The notes below the pieces were generated by a model. The model searched no databases. It saw only the letters and a list, made by a program, of their open reading frames with translations, and was not told where the DNA came from. A DNA stretch of 64,000 nucleotides, from assembly GCF_000226095.1 (NCBI RefSeq), contig NC_016475.1:1488001-1552000 (forward strand), given 5' to 3'. Positions 45,340 to 56,523 of this stretch are shown in pieces. This DNA is from Thermothelomyces thermophilus ATCC 42464 (taxonomy: Eukaryota > Ascomycota > Sordariomycetes > Sordariales > Chaetomiaceae). The position numbers were made by a program, and so were the translations under genes. Position 1 is the first letter of the stretch; each line of letters begins with the position of its first letter.

Positions 45340-48300
45340 GTCGTTGAGGTGGTGAATGAGAGAGAGACCCTTGTGCGGAGTGCCGCAGGTGAGGTGGGGT
45401 GGGGCTCTTGGTTGATGGCGATTGAGTGATGATTAGGGATATATGGTTGGTAGTGCCGCTGACAGGAGGGAGAGAAGTGCCGGACTGCCTCTCTCCTGTG
45501 AGGTTGTATGCGGGTATACGGGTAGAAAGTTGACGGGTTTCAAGACTTGGGTTGAGATCAGGGAAATGCCCCAAGAGTTATAGGAGGTTCCCAAAGGGGC
45601 ACCACGCTAGTTGATGTGGAGAAGGGGAAGTGATGAACACAAGGGTGTGCATCAACAAGTTGAAGAGCTTACACGAGATGCCCTGTCGCGGCGGAGCTCA
45701 GGTGGGCAAGTCGCTTGGCAAAAAGCCGGGGGTGGAGGCCGAATCGGCGGGCTCGGCGGAGCGGCCAGAAGGCTGATGGGCGTCCTCTTGGATGCGTGTC
45801 TCGGTGGCTTTTCCTTGCAAAAAGGCAAGGTGTGCCCGTCCACGAGGCTGAGCGCAGTAGGCGTTCAGGGGTGGCCGCCTAGACGGACAGGGGTGGAGGG
45901 GGTGGGGGTTTGCAGGGATTGCCGGACAATCTGGCAGTGTTGCGCTGGCCCGCAGTGTTGGTCGCCGCTGGCCGGGTTGCGCGATCAGCGAGTCCAGGCT
46001 ATTCTTTTTGGGGAGGTGGAGGGCGAGTGAAATTTGCAACTTGGCAGCTGCAACTATGACAAGCAAAATTTGGCCAATAACCCGCGAGGGAGCCGCAGGT
46101 CCTGGCGGACAACTCCGGCTTCGAGCGAGAAATGCCTTGGTAATGCCTCGGGCAAGAGATGGGCTGGCAAAAGAGCTGCGCGGAAATGTCCCAAGCTTGG
46201 GCTCCTCTGCTCGACGTACTTCGTACTAACAGAGTAAAGTGCACTTGCCGGTTTCCCCACAACCCGCAACAGATGCTACGCGTAGGGTCCGGAAGACGAA
46301 CGCGCCAAGGAACGAGCAGGTCGGAGCGGTGGCGATCCGGGAAAAGCGGGTCTAGCGCTCCGAATTTGCGTGCGAGACAGATCAGGCCTCAGAGGCGGTT
46401 GGGGAGCAGCAAAAGGTGGCAACCGCAGAGTCAATCGCGCTGAGAACGGCCACACGATGGGTTGATCTCGTCGCAGGGCTGCGAAGTCTTGATTCGGGGG
46501 TCGAGTCAGAAGCCAAACTTGGGGCGCGAAGTATAGTAGGTGTACTCCGTAGGTAGCTTCGTAATTCAGCGGGTTCTGGTCTGTGCACTAGCGCATTGGC
46601 AGGCCCGGATCTTCAAATCGTCGAGTCGATGCGGTCGGGATCGGTCGACGATGCCGAGAATTAACGTTACAGCGTCAGAATCCGATCCAGCGGAAGAGAA
46701 AGTCGCAAACAAAAGAAGAATCGGCGCTGCCGTGGAAGTTGCAATGCTGCGACTTGTCAAGAATCTTGGATCCGGCCTTTGAGGGCTCTAGGAAGGTTTA
46801 ATACGGCAATGAGATGCAGGAGCGCGGTGAAGTTGGCCGGGGGTTCTCAGTCGCGCGCTAAAAATGAGGACGGGCGTCGGCTGGAGCTGCGTTGCGCCAG
46901 TTGAGAAGCGCAAACGTGTTCGAGGAGTCGCCCAGTGCAACCCGCAAGTCGGCGTTTCGAGAATGATTCGCTCTCCTGTTGCAGCTGCAAAAGGGGGGCG
47001 AAGCGGAGTGGGGCTGCCTTCGATAAGGACAGCAAAAGAAACTGAAGAGGTGTCTCGAGGTTGAGACGTTTGTGCTAGGAATTCCTCTGAGCCAATGAAA
47101 TGGGCCAAGATTGGTGGTATCTTGTCGGTAGACTGGAAATGGGCCCTGCGATCCAAAATACACTATGGTGGGTTCTAGTCGATTTGCCGGCGGTGAGTCC
47201 AAGGATTCACCCGAGGGGGTTGCGGGTATCGGCCCAAGCGGATTTTCTTAAGCGGTCTGCAAACAGCTTGTGGTGATACTGCGCCTTTTAAAACAAGCGG
47301 CCGGCGGTCGTTTCTGGTAAAGCAGATTCTTGGGTTGCAATCCCCTGACAAGGGGCAGAAAAAAGAAGAAAAAGAATATTGAAACTGGCGACTTGCACGA
47401 AGAGACGTGCTACCGAGGGAGAAGGGGGAGAGTGAGAGAGAGAGAGAGAAAGAGAGAGCAAACGAACAGAGAAGAAGATCGCGCAAAATCGCGGTGATAG
47501 ATCAATCTTGTCCAATATGCCCCTTTCCCGTCGCTGGCACTTCGCACATACCAGGTCGTTCGCAAATGTATCAGATCAACGGAGCACGGAGTGTTATCCC
47601 AGGGAAGGGTTTACCGAGTTTGGTAACTTGACTTTTACAGGGTAGCAACCCACTACAATGCAACGTCGGGTGGGAGATCTCCAGCGGTCTGGCTGCCGCG
47701 TCAAGGGAGGAATGATCACAATCCCGAAGCATGTGTCTTTATCATGAACACCATTTCCTCGACAGATGGGGTCGCACGCGACGTGGCCACCGCCAGCACA
47801 CAGCACACAGCACAACGCGCAACCCATCTCCTCAACGCTGGCAAGTCGACATTCACCCGCGCGTCCAAGTCTGCGCTTTCGCACTGTGCCACCCTGATAT
47901 GAGTGTGGGTGTTAGTTTGCATTTTGATCCAGTGCAGCATCCGAGAGGGTGCATAACAAGGTTGCTGAATGGCTGCTAGCTCTTCTAACCCATGGCACGC
48001 GGCGTGTTGGTGTGCCAGCAATTCAGCCACCTCTGGCTGCCATTGGCGGGGTGTCAACCAAAACTTGAAACACGCGAGTGGTGTTTTGCAATTGCAAAAC
48101 GTTGCCTCAACGCCTGAAAGTAATCCGTACTCCGTACCCTCGCAATCCTGGCACGCACCCCGGGTTGCCAAGAGTCTGCAAGGTGACAGAGCAAGGGCGA
48201 TGAAACGAAACAGACGAAACAACGCTGACGGCGTTTGGTTCAAACACTCGGTTGCTTGTACCCGATCCTGATGCCAAATCTAGATATTTGAAGAGATTCA

Positions 48301-51300
48301 GGGCTTGTGCACAGACATCGAGACATTGCTTGTGAACGCGGGGACCTGTGTCATGTGGGGAAACGACGACCGAGACAGGGGCCACATGCCTTCCTTGCCT
48401 CTGCACTCCACGAGCGTGATGCACACATCAGGAGATTGTGGACAACAACGCTACGACTACGAGTGTTAGCGTGTGTACGGTCTGAGGCAGGTGCTTTTTT
48501 GCCCGAGCTGGATTAGGAGGAGTAGCGTCTTTTACAAGAGGAGACAAAAATGCAAAAGCCATCAAGCAAGCTTTGGAAGTGAGACTCGCACAAGCCTCAC
48601 CCAGGCTGGTTGAACCATTGCAACCAAACATTCACGTCGAGTTTCAAATCGCTGCAGGTACCCGTTGCCCCCCCCCCCCCCCCCAAAAAAAAAAAAATAC
48701 TGACCGCGTACTTGAGCACCGTATAATCCGTTCAAAAGAACAGCTAACAGTATATCCATACACTCAACTGCAGAAGCCAAACTTGAAATGGCGGTATCGA
48801 GACGTCAAAAACACTCTCAGCCGGTGGCGATTTTCAAAAGCATCCCCTCCCCCTGGATCGTGCATCTGAAGTAGCCGCTATTGACCGACGGGGCGGTCAG
48901 CGAGCGGCGAATAACGTCTGTTGATACCCCGCGTCTCCGCGTTGCTCCCGTCCCCGCATCATCCGTCTTGCACAGGACAGTAATAAGGGACCGAGTTGCC
49001 AGACACACCGCCCATCCTTCATCGGCATCCTTCTTCCCTCGCCCTTGGCGCGGAGACATGGCCCGAGAAAGGAGCGGGGGAGAGGGAACAAAACGGTAGG
49101 GGCCCGACCGGCAGGACCGCTCTACGTCGCTTCCGAATCTCGTCGCCAGGACCGAGAACATGGCCAGTTGGGCGCGGTAGGTGGTTGGGTTCGGCGCCGC
49201 CGACCTCTTCCAGCTCCGCGACGGCATCACCGGGCTCCGTGATTGGGCTGCACCCAAGTTGTGCTGGGAAAATTTGCTTCGCGGTCCAATCGCGCTACAG
49301 GGACTGCGCAAAGCAACTTTGGGCCGTACTTCGTAATGGCACTACTTCGTAATGTATGTGTGTTCACACACCAACTACCACAGTACGCGGGAAAAGCTTT
49401 TCGCTTGCCCGGTAACGTTGCACCTGCACACATCATTGGGAAGAAGAAGAAACAATCCGCTGCTCGGGCTCGCGCTTGCGCTAGCAGAGGGAGAGGTGTC
49501 AGGGGCGACGACGGCGTGTCCGTCGGGCCGAAGCCACCTCAGCACTGCCGTGCATCGGTGTGTCGCTTGTGGAAGTTCCCATCGCCGACGATGTTTTTTT
49601 TAATGGACCTGCTGTTTCTAGGATACCTCGGTTGCTAATCGAGGCCGATCCGGATAACGCCACTGTGAAATGGCTGAGCTCGAGCAAGAGCGCCGGAATA
49701 CGGTCCAGTAGGTGCGAGAAGCTCCATGTGCTAGCGGGGATGACTCCATGCTCGTGGAGGCTCACGCGCAATGTGCCTGTGCTAGCAAAAGGCAGGTGTG
49801 CTCAAAGCCTAAACTGTTAAGGGCTGATCTTGGTCTTGGCAAACACTTGGCTGTGGCTGAGAGGGAACTACGTCATCGGGATTAGTCGGCGTCATCCGAC
49901 GATGACAAAGCTCCCGGGCTCAACAGCGCGTGGCTTGTTGCTAAACCAAATAACTGGAGCGTCCGACACTGCCAGCCACTCTCCTCAAGCTGAACAGTGG
50001 AACTGCCGCGCGTTCCTGGCGAGGTTCCAAAGGGCGAACCGAATCCGAGACCGAATATCCCGTATACAACTCCTCCTTACTTCGTAATGCAAACCACTTT
50101 TCGGCATCATTCAGTACCATGTAGTTGAACAAACACACACCCTTGCAGGTTCGGCAGCTTCCGCCTGCGTAACGGGCGACAGGTCCAGTAGCCGCGGCCG
50201 TGCCACCGAGGGCCTGACTATCAGATGACGATGAAAGACAAGGTGGCCGCAAAACAGGACCCGTCTTACCTCCGTAATTGAAGTTACAAGTGTTTCCAAG
50301 CTCTAAATATGGCCTTGAAGGCGGCAAGCGAATCCGAGGGTGGCGAGACAACCATGTTAACTGGAAGAAAAACAACAGATCAAGGGCGTTGCTCAAGAGC
50401 GAAGCGAACTGCAACACTCGTGCCGCAAAACGCTCGTTGACGCAATGGTCAGTAGCCCGCAGGACAGATTACACTACACTAGATCAGGTAACGACGCGAG
50501 ATGTTCTTCGCCAGAGAACAATGTATGGCGCGGCCGCAGGGGAAAGTGCAAGCGCCCGTCTTTGCCGCCGCCAGGCAAAGAGACAGGCGCGGCAAGAAGG
50601 CCCAGCGGCGCTTAGCAGCAAAAAACTAAAAACTCCAGCAGCAGAGCCCTCTGGCGGCGACTGCGCCTTGGCGCCTTGAGAAGTTTGAGTTCCTTTTAAG
50701 GTTTTCGCTCCGAGTTCCAATTGGCTGTGCTAACGACCCGCGATGCTAATTTTGATGCTCTTTCCCGCTTTGTGATTGGCAATAACTTAGTTATTGTTAC
50801 GACCCAAGTCGCGCCAGAACCGTTAAGCAGGGATTGACCCGGTTTCTCTCTGGCCCAGCCGCTCTACCAGTACGGGAACATTGCAATCATCCGACGTCAA
50901 TAGCGCGGATTACTTGGTATGTGTATCGGCAGCCTGCATGTCTCAAAACAAACTTGTTTACCGTGCCAGCGGACAGCAGCATCGTCGTGAGCCGCAGAGG
51001 TTGATGTTCCAATTATGGCCTGCGGGAGGGACTCGGTGTGCGACGGCGGACCGTCTCCCAGGGCTGAACTAACGCGGTTGAGCCTCTCCCATTTTCCTGC
51101 CCGTGGGGGTCTACGCTCGCGAAGCAGTTATTTTACGCCGAGACCGGTCAAAACACGCTTGGGTAGGCATCAAGATGGCACGGATTGTCCTTCACCAACC
51201 CATGGGCCGCAATGTCCCGTGTTTGCTCGCTCTTGATTCAGTTGCTCCAAGAACCAGATCGACAAAAAAATGAGTGATCGGTTGGTGCCAAGTGAGACAG

Positions 51301-52797
51301 CCAGTTGACATTAATTTTTTTTTGTTTCTTTCTTTGGGAAAGAGAATCAAAAGTCGAGACCTGTTTGAGCAAACACGGCTCCCAGAAGAGTGCCCCGAGC
51401 GCGCGCTGAACAACCCCACACCCCCTAACCACCCCCTACCCCCCCTTTTCACCCTTCTTTCGTCAACTCGGTTTACTACGGAGTACGAGATATTTTGTTC
51501 TGAATCCACTGCCCCGGGACCCCAAAGTACGGACGGTGAACGGATGATGAGGACAGGATTTGTTGAGCTCAGAACCGCACACATAAGCAAGGTATAGCGA
51601 CAAGGACACCCACCGCGCCATCGTCTTGCATGGTATCAGCGGCCATGTAGCGCCTCAGATGGATGCTTAGTGGCGAGTGAGTGCATGGTGTCCGATATCA
51701 AGACCAAAACCACAATCGTGCTGTGCCACACGTACATATGTATACCCATCTCACGGCAAATCGTGGGGGAAGGGAGGAAGAAAGAGTGAGGAGGTTTCAT
51801 CAAACAGTGTGTGTCCATGTCGCTCTGACAGATTAGTATACTACGTGCTGTTCGCTATGGGGTTGAACATTGCAATGGCCAAACTGCTCCTCGACCTTGA
51901 GCTCCAACGTGATAAGTCCTGATACGTGCCGGGCAAGTCAACAGAAGGTCTCTTGGGACTGGTTGGCACCAACGGAGGAACGAAGAGCGCTTGCTCTTCA
52001 TACCTATGGAGGCTTATGAGGTCTAAAAAGCACTGCACTGTTTGTCCTCATCAGGAGAACCTCCATGTGTCCATCGACTCTGCTGCTAGTCAAAATCCAC
52101 CACAAGGACATCGCTCGTCGGTTCTATTGATCATCTTCCGACACTCTTTCAGGTAGGCAAATTTTTGTTCCTTCACATGGAAAGATATGCCCTTGGGTCC
52201 AGAGGAAGACAATTTATCGAGTTCGTACCTACGCAATCCTTTGTCGCTACTCGGTACATCAAGTCATGCGCCATGCCACGGCAATAAATCTAAGAACAAA
52301 GGAAGCTGGCTGATCCAAGTCGGACAGCAAGCTAAGAATGGCCAAAGGTCAAAGTCTCAGATTTGGTCTGCCAAACGGCGGCTGGAGCCCAGCGATGTGA
52401 GCAAACCCCCCCAGAAGAAACTCTCTCTCCGCCACACGGTTCCTTTTCTAATGAACAACCCCATCCTCTCTCTCTCCCCCCCGTATGCCATCCCCAAACA
52501 TCATACGCCTACGAGCCTTGCCTATCCATGCTGAGCAGCCTCAAACCCACTGCAACGCCGCTGTAAGATGCTCTTGGAGGAAGAGATAGTGCCCATGGTC
52601 GACAAGTATCCTGAACTCGAGCGCGTTATCGTATGCTTCAGGCTATGGCTAGGTTGGCCGAGGAACGCCGTAGCCGGTGGCGGCGATTCGCTCGACCCGG
52701 CTGAACCCCTCTAGAGGTTGTGGCTTGGGGCGGGCACCATCCGCCGGCGAGCCGCAGGATGGACCGTCTTGATACCCATGCAGCCCAACTCCCGGTC
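45340..52797. other. long gene-free stretch, 7.5 kb
   Basis: No frame here has a recognisable domain, and no splice-joined conserved blocks were found on either strand. It lies upstream of the cyclin and downstream of CDK1, so it probably holds long UTR or regulatory DNA or non-coding transcripts. It contains TACTCCGTA-type nonamers at 46543, 48128 and 51477, the TACTTCGTA form at 46217, 49327, 49343 and 50078, a GA-rich run at about 47430-47458 and a C17A13 run at 48668-48697. A tRNA-like fragment lies near 50825-50878. A rapidly evolving or intron-rich gene cannot be excluded. Confidence 0.5.
48668..48697. repeat. C17-A13 homopolymer junction
   Basis: Seventeen C directly followed by thirteen A in intergenic DNA. 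Confidence 0.9.
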
Positions 52798-53921
52798 CTA
52801 GTGGTAGTTGTACTGGGCGGTGCGCGGGTCCGGCTCGAGGTCCTCAAAGTACGGGTGATTGCAGGCCTGCTTGGCCGAGATCCGGCCGGCGGGGTCGTAG
52901 ACGAGCATCATCTCCAGGAGGTCCAGGCCCGCCTCGTCCAGGTTGGCGCACAGCGGTACCGAGTGGTCACGCACCCACTTCGGGAAGGAGGACTTGAAGT
53001 CGGGGTAGCTGGTCACGCCGGGCCAGATGTCTTCAGTCGGAGTGCCGAGGAGGCTGTAAATATGAGGGAAAGGGTGAAAAAAAAGGACTAGATGTTAGCA
53101 TGTGGTTGGGTAGCGCCGAAATCAAAAGACCGATACGCACCGGAAGATCTTGAAGATCTCGTCAATCTCCGAGTCGCCTGGGAACAAGGGCTTGCGGGTG
53201 CACATCTCGGCAAAGATGCATCCGACGGACCACATGTCCACTCCGGTCGAATACTGGCGCCCGCCGAGCAGGATCTCGGGGGCGCGGTACCACAGGGTGA
53301 CGACCTCATGTGTGTAGGTACGGAGCGGCACGCCAAACGCGCGAGCCAAGCCGAAGTCGGCCAGCTTCAGGTTCCCCTCGCGGTCAATCAGCAGGTTCTG
53401 CGGCTTGAGATCACGATGCAGGATGCGATGGCTATGGCAGTAGCGCACACCCGAGCAGAGCTGGCGCATGAACTTCTTGATCATGGCCGCGCCGAGACCC
53501 ATGCCTTGCAGCTGGGCGCCGGTCCCCTCCGGAAGCGCCTTACCCCGTCCGCCTTCGCTGACGGGCAGCGCCTCCATGTACTTCTTGAGGTCCAGGTCGA
53601 GAAACTCAAAGACAAGGTACAGCTTGTGGCCGTCGGCATGGACAATGTTGTAGAGGCGCACGATGGCCGGGTCCCGCATCTCCTTGAGCAGCGAAATCTC
53701 CCGGATGGCGGTGGATGGAACGCCCTCGTCCTCGGCTTCGAGGCGGATCTTCTTCAGGGCCACGATGCGACCGCCATTGTTGAGGTCGCGAGCCTTGTAT
53801 ACCACACCGTACGTTCCTATAAGGGGAACACACGTTAACAATAACAAACAAGGTCAGAAGGGGAAAGGAGATGGCAAGCCCTACCTTCTCCGACTTTTTC
53901 GAGTTTCTGGTAGTTTTCCAT
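52798..53921 (-). CDS. cdk1: cyclin-dependent kinase CDK1 (Cdc2/Cdc28)
   Basis: Three exons, 53921-53885, 53816-53141 and 53053-52798, give 322 residues. The protein starts [13 protein letters not shown] and continues [11 protein letters not shown] after intron 1, with inhibitory-site residues T14 and Y15 intact. The canonical PSTAIRE helix ([12 protein letters not shown]) identifies it as CDK1 and not Pho85. [21 protein letters not shown], the T-loop [16 protein letters not shown] and the end [10 protein letters not shown] are all present. An extra loop of about 22 residues ([20 protein letters not shown]) follows KKYMEALPV, as in Cdc2 of other filamentous ascomycetes. This is the mitotic master kinase, active with A/B-type cyclins in nucleus and cytoplasm. 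Both introns are short (68 and 87 bp). The Pcl-type cyclin further left is not its expected partner. Confidence 0.96.
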
Positions 53922-54754
53922 GGCTGTTGACGCAACGGTGAATGTCCAAACGATTGGGTCAATCGGTCGATTGGTCGGGAGATTTGGGTCGGTCGAAATA
54001 CAACGCTAAGCCTCAGAAACCCCGGCGGCTGCGGTGCAGAATTCCCGGCGGTTTCACTCTCTCGGGGACGGGGGGTTGGCGGTGCCGGATGGGGGGTGGG
54101 GGTTATGCGTTGGCAGCGGCTGGGAACGAGGGGCAACCGTCGCAAGGAAGAAAAACAACCTGCTGACGGAGAAGAATGGAAGCAAAAATGGAAAAGAGGA
54201 CAAGGACAGAAGTGACAGAAGTCGTCAGGTGCGCTTCGCCATGAAAAAGCACTCAACTGTTCGTTACAATTGTAGGTCGTTGGTTGGTGCTCAGTGGTCC
54301 GAGAGTTGTTGGGCTTCGATGAATTCGGAGCGGAGGCTGATGCAACGGTTAAATTTCCGCAGGTCAACAAATGGAATCGGTTGCTTGGGAACGGGCGACG
54401 CGAAGAGCGCGTCGAGAACCTCAGCCCCGCGTGGCGCAGACCCACTTATTTAAGAGAACCTTCAGCGCTTGCATGCGCATGCCAAAAACTCGGGTTCTAC
54501 AGAGGGGCCTAGCGAAGCCAAGGAATGCAACCCCGTGATGGATTCTCAAGGGGCAGATGCAGGAACCAATCTTTAAGTGATCGACCGATTTCTGGGTCAA
54601 GATTTGGCTGCCGTTAAAGCGTGCACACTCGAGATATCATAAACCTTTTTTTTTTGGGTGGTATTCATTTTCAGTACCCTACAATTATTAGTCCGGCATT
54701 CGTTGGGTAAACATCCATTATCAGGCGACTAAATTTTTTGAAAGAATTGCCGGG
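53922..54754. promoter_or_regulatory. CDK1/AlkB divergent promoter region
   Basis: 833 bp between two divergent ATGs. It is GC-rich near CDK1 and AT-rich near the AlkB gene (a T run at about 54648-54656). No specific site was assigned. Confidence 0.5.
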
Positions 54755-55971
54755 ATGACGGTCGACATTAAACATCTTGACGCTCATGAGCAGCCGTCAG
54801 AGGAGCTTAGGGCAAAGTGGAAGGCCGTCTCTAGGACGGAGCCAAAGGACGTACGGAGCGAAGATGTCGACGACCTGCAAGACCCAAGCAGCGCCGCCGA
54901 ATTCCGTGTCGCGGGCAGCATTTCCTCCGAGGTCTTGAATCGCTCGTTCCGGCACCTCTGCCCCGGCGATACCCTCGAATTCCAAGCCACCAAGGACGTC
55001 CCGATATACTATCACCCCCTTCTACCAGGTGAGCGAGCCAGAACTTCTCTCCCCCCGGGTCCACCGTACGCACGCGAGACTCACCTATCCCAGGCCTCTT
55101 GATCATTCCTTCTCTCGTCCCACCAGAGGTACAAAAGATCCTTCTCAGACGCCTCATCCACCGCGATCTCAGCAATCCCGTCCACCAGACCAATCTCCAC
55201 CTCCACTTCCATCTTCCCTACCCAGAACCCGTCACGGGCGGCGGCGACGCTGACGACGTCGACGGTAACAACAACAACAACGACAACGACAAGGACAACG
55301 ACAAGGACATCTCGTTCTTCTCGTACCCCCCATCTTCCGCAACCTCCTTTAGCCCCAAAGACCCCAGCGTGCACAAGCCGCTGACCATCCGCCAAGCGCT
55401 CGAGCGCAAGCTGCACTGGGTGACGCTGGGCGGGCAGTACGACTGGACCAGGCGTGTGTACCCGGAGAGCAGCGAGGCGGGCGGGCGGTCGCCGCCGGCC
55501 TTCCCGGCGGACGTGGCCGGCTTCCTCGAGACGCTGTTCCCCGAGACGCGCGCCGAGGCGGCCATCGTCAACTTCTACTCCCCCGGCGACACCATGATGA
55601 TGCACCGGGACGTGTCGGAGGAGACGGACAAGGGCCTGGTCAGCCTGAGCTTCGGGTGCGACGGCCTCTTCATGATCGCGCCCAACGAGGAGGGCGAGGC
55701 CGTCGTCGTCCCGGGGAGGAACGACGGCAGGGAGGAGGAGGAGGAGAAGAAGAAGAAGAAGGAGTTCCTCCTGCTGAGGCTGAGGTCGGGCGACGCCGTC
55801 TACATGACCAAGGAGTCGCGCTTTGCCTGGCACGGCGTGCCCAAGGTGCTCAAGGGCACCTGTCCGGACTATCTGGAGGACTGGCCGGCCGAGGGGGGGA
55901 GGTACGAAGAGTGGAGGGGGTGGATGCGGAACAAGAGGATCAACTTGAATGTGAGGCAGATGAGGGATTGA
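54755..55971 (+). CDS. AlkB-type Fe(II)/2-oxoglutarate dioxygenase (ALKBH1-like)
   Basis: Two exons, 54755-55028 and 55094-55971, give 383 residues. The junction makes YYHPLLPGLLIIPSLVPPEV, the usual entry to the fungal ALKBH1-like fold. The catalytic set is complete: HRD with H262 and D264 (TMMMHRDVSEETD), the distal H338 (FAWHGVPK), and the 2-oxoglutarate site RINLNVR with R373 and R379. LGGQYDWTRRVYP matches the substrate-lid region. The family removes methyl groups from nucleic acid bases (tRNA, DNA) or acts on proteins, in nucleus or mitochondria; the substrate here is not shown. Two low-complexity inserts, an Asn/Asp/Lys run (about 149-163) and a Glu/Lys run (about 303-314), lie in loops. 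It is divergent from CDK1 and convergent with the GPI protein. Confidence 0.9.
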
Positions 55972-56523
55972 TTAGCTAGGGTTTGTAGGCCTGACAAGGA
56001 GAGCCCGTCATGGGCAGCAAAGAAGGCTCCATCCAAGTTCCTTCCTGCTTGGGCCGGAGATTGGCCAGAGATATATATTACGGCGCCCTGGCGAGGATAA
56101 CCGCCATGCTCGATGCGGCTCGGGGGTGCTTTGGGAGAATGCTCATCAACTACTAGCCTGGACGGATCGAGGATGCTGTCCGAGCAGCCTGTAGAGTTGA
56201 TCAGGATCCTCATCGAGTTAGGGCATATATGCGGGGACCAACGCTGAGAAGAGCGTTCGGCCGAGGGGGGGTTCCTCACCGGTTGTGTGCCACCGAAAAG
56301 TCTCAGCCCCCGATCTGAATATGAAGGCTGGATAGCCGGAGATACTTGAAAAAGTCAAGAGGTTTAAAAGCTAGCTTGAACTAATTAGGGTCACAAGTAC
56401 ATCTGGCGCGACCGCGAGACTCTCGCAACTCCAATACATGGACATGAGACAGCACAGAGCAAGCCTTGAAAGGACCCAAATGAATATAACCTCGGTCTGT
56501 TGATGCCGAACTCACTCCTCAGC
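55972..56523. other. convergent intergenic region
   Basis: About 550 bp between two 3' ends, with no gene or repeat seen. Confidence 0.55.

Noticed and set aside
47716-48243. Minus-strand frame of 175 codons in the long gene-free region
   Set aside because: Has several cysteines but no conserved motif, no clear start context and no splice partners; random composition.
49941-50417. Minus-strand frame of 158 codons
   Set aside because: A cysteine-containing middle part drew attention, but no family, signal peptide or splice support was found.
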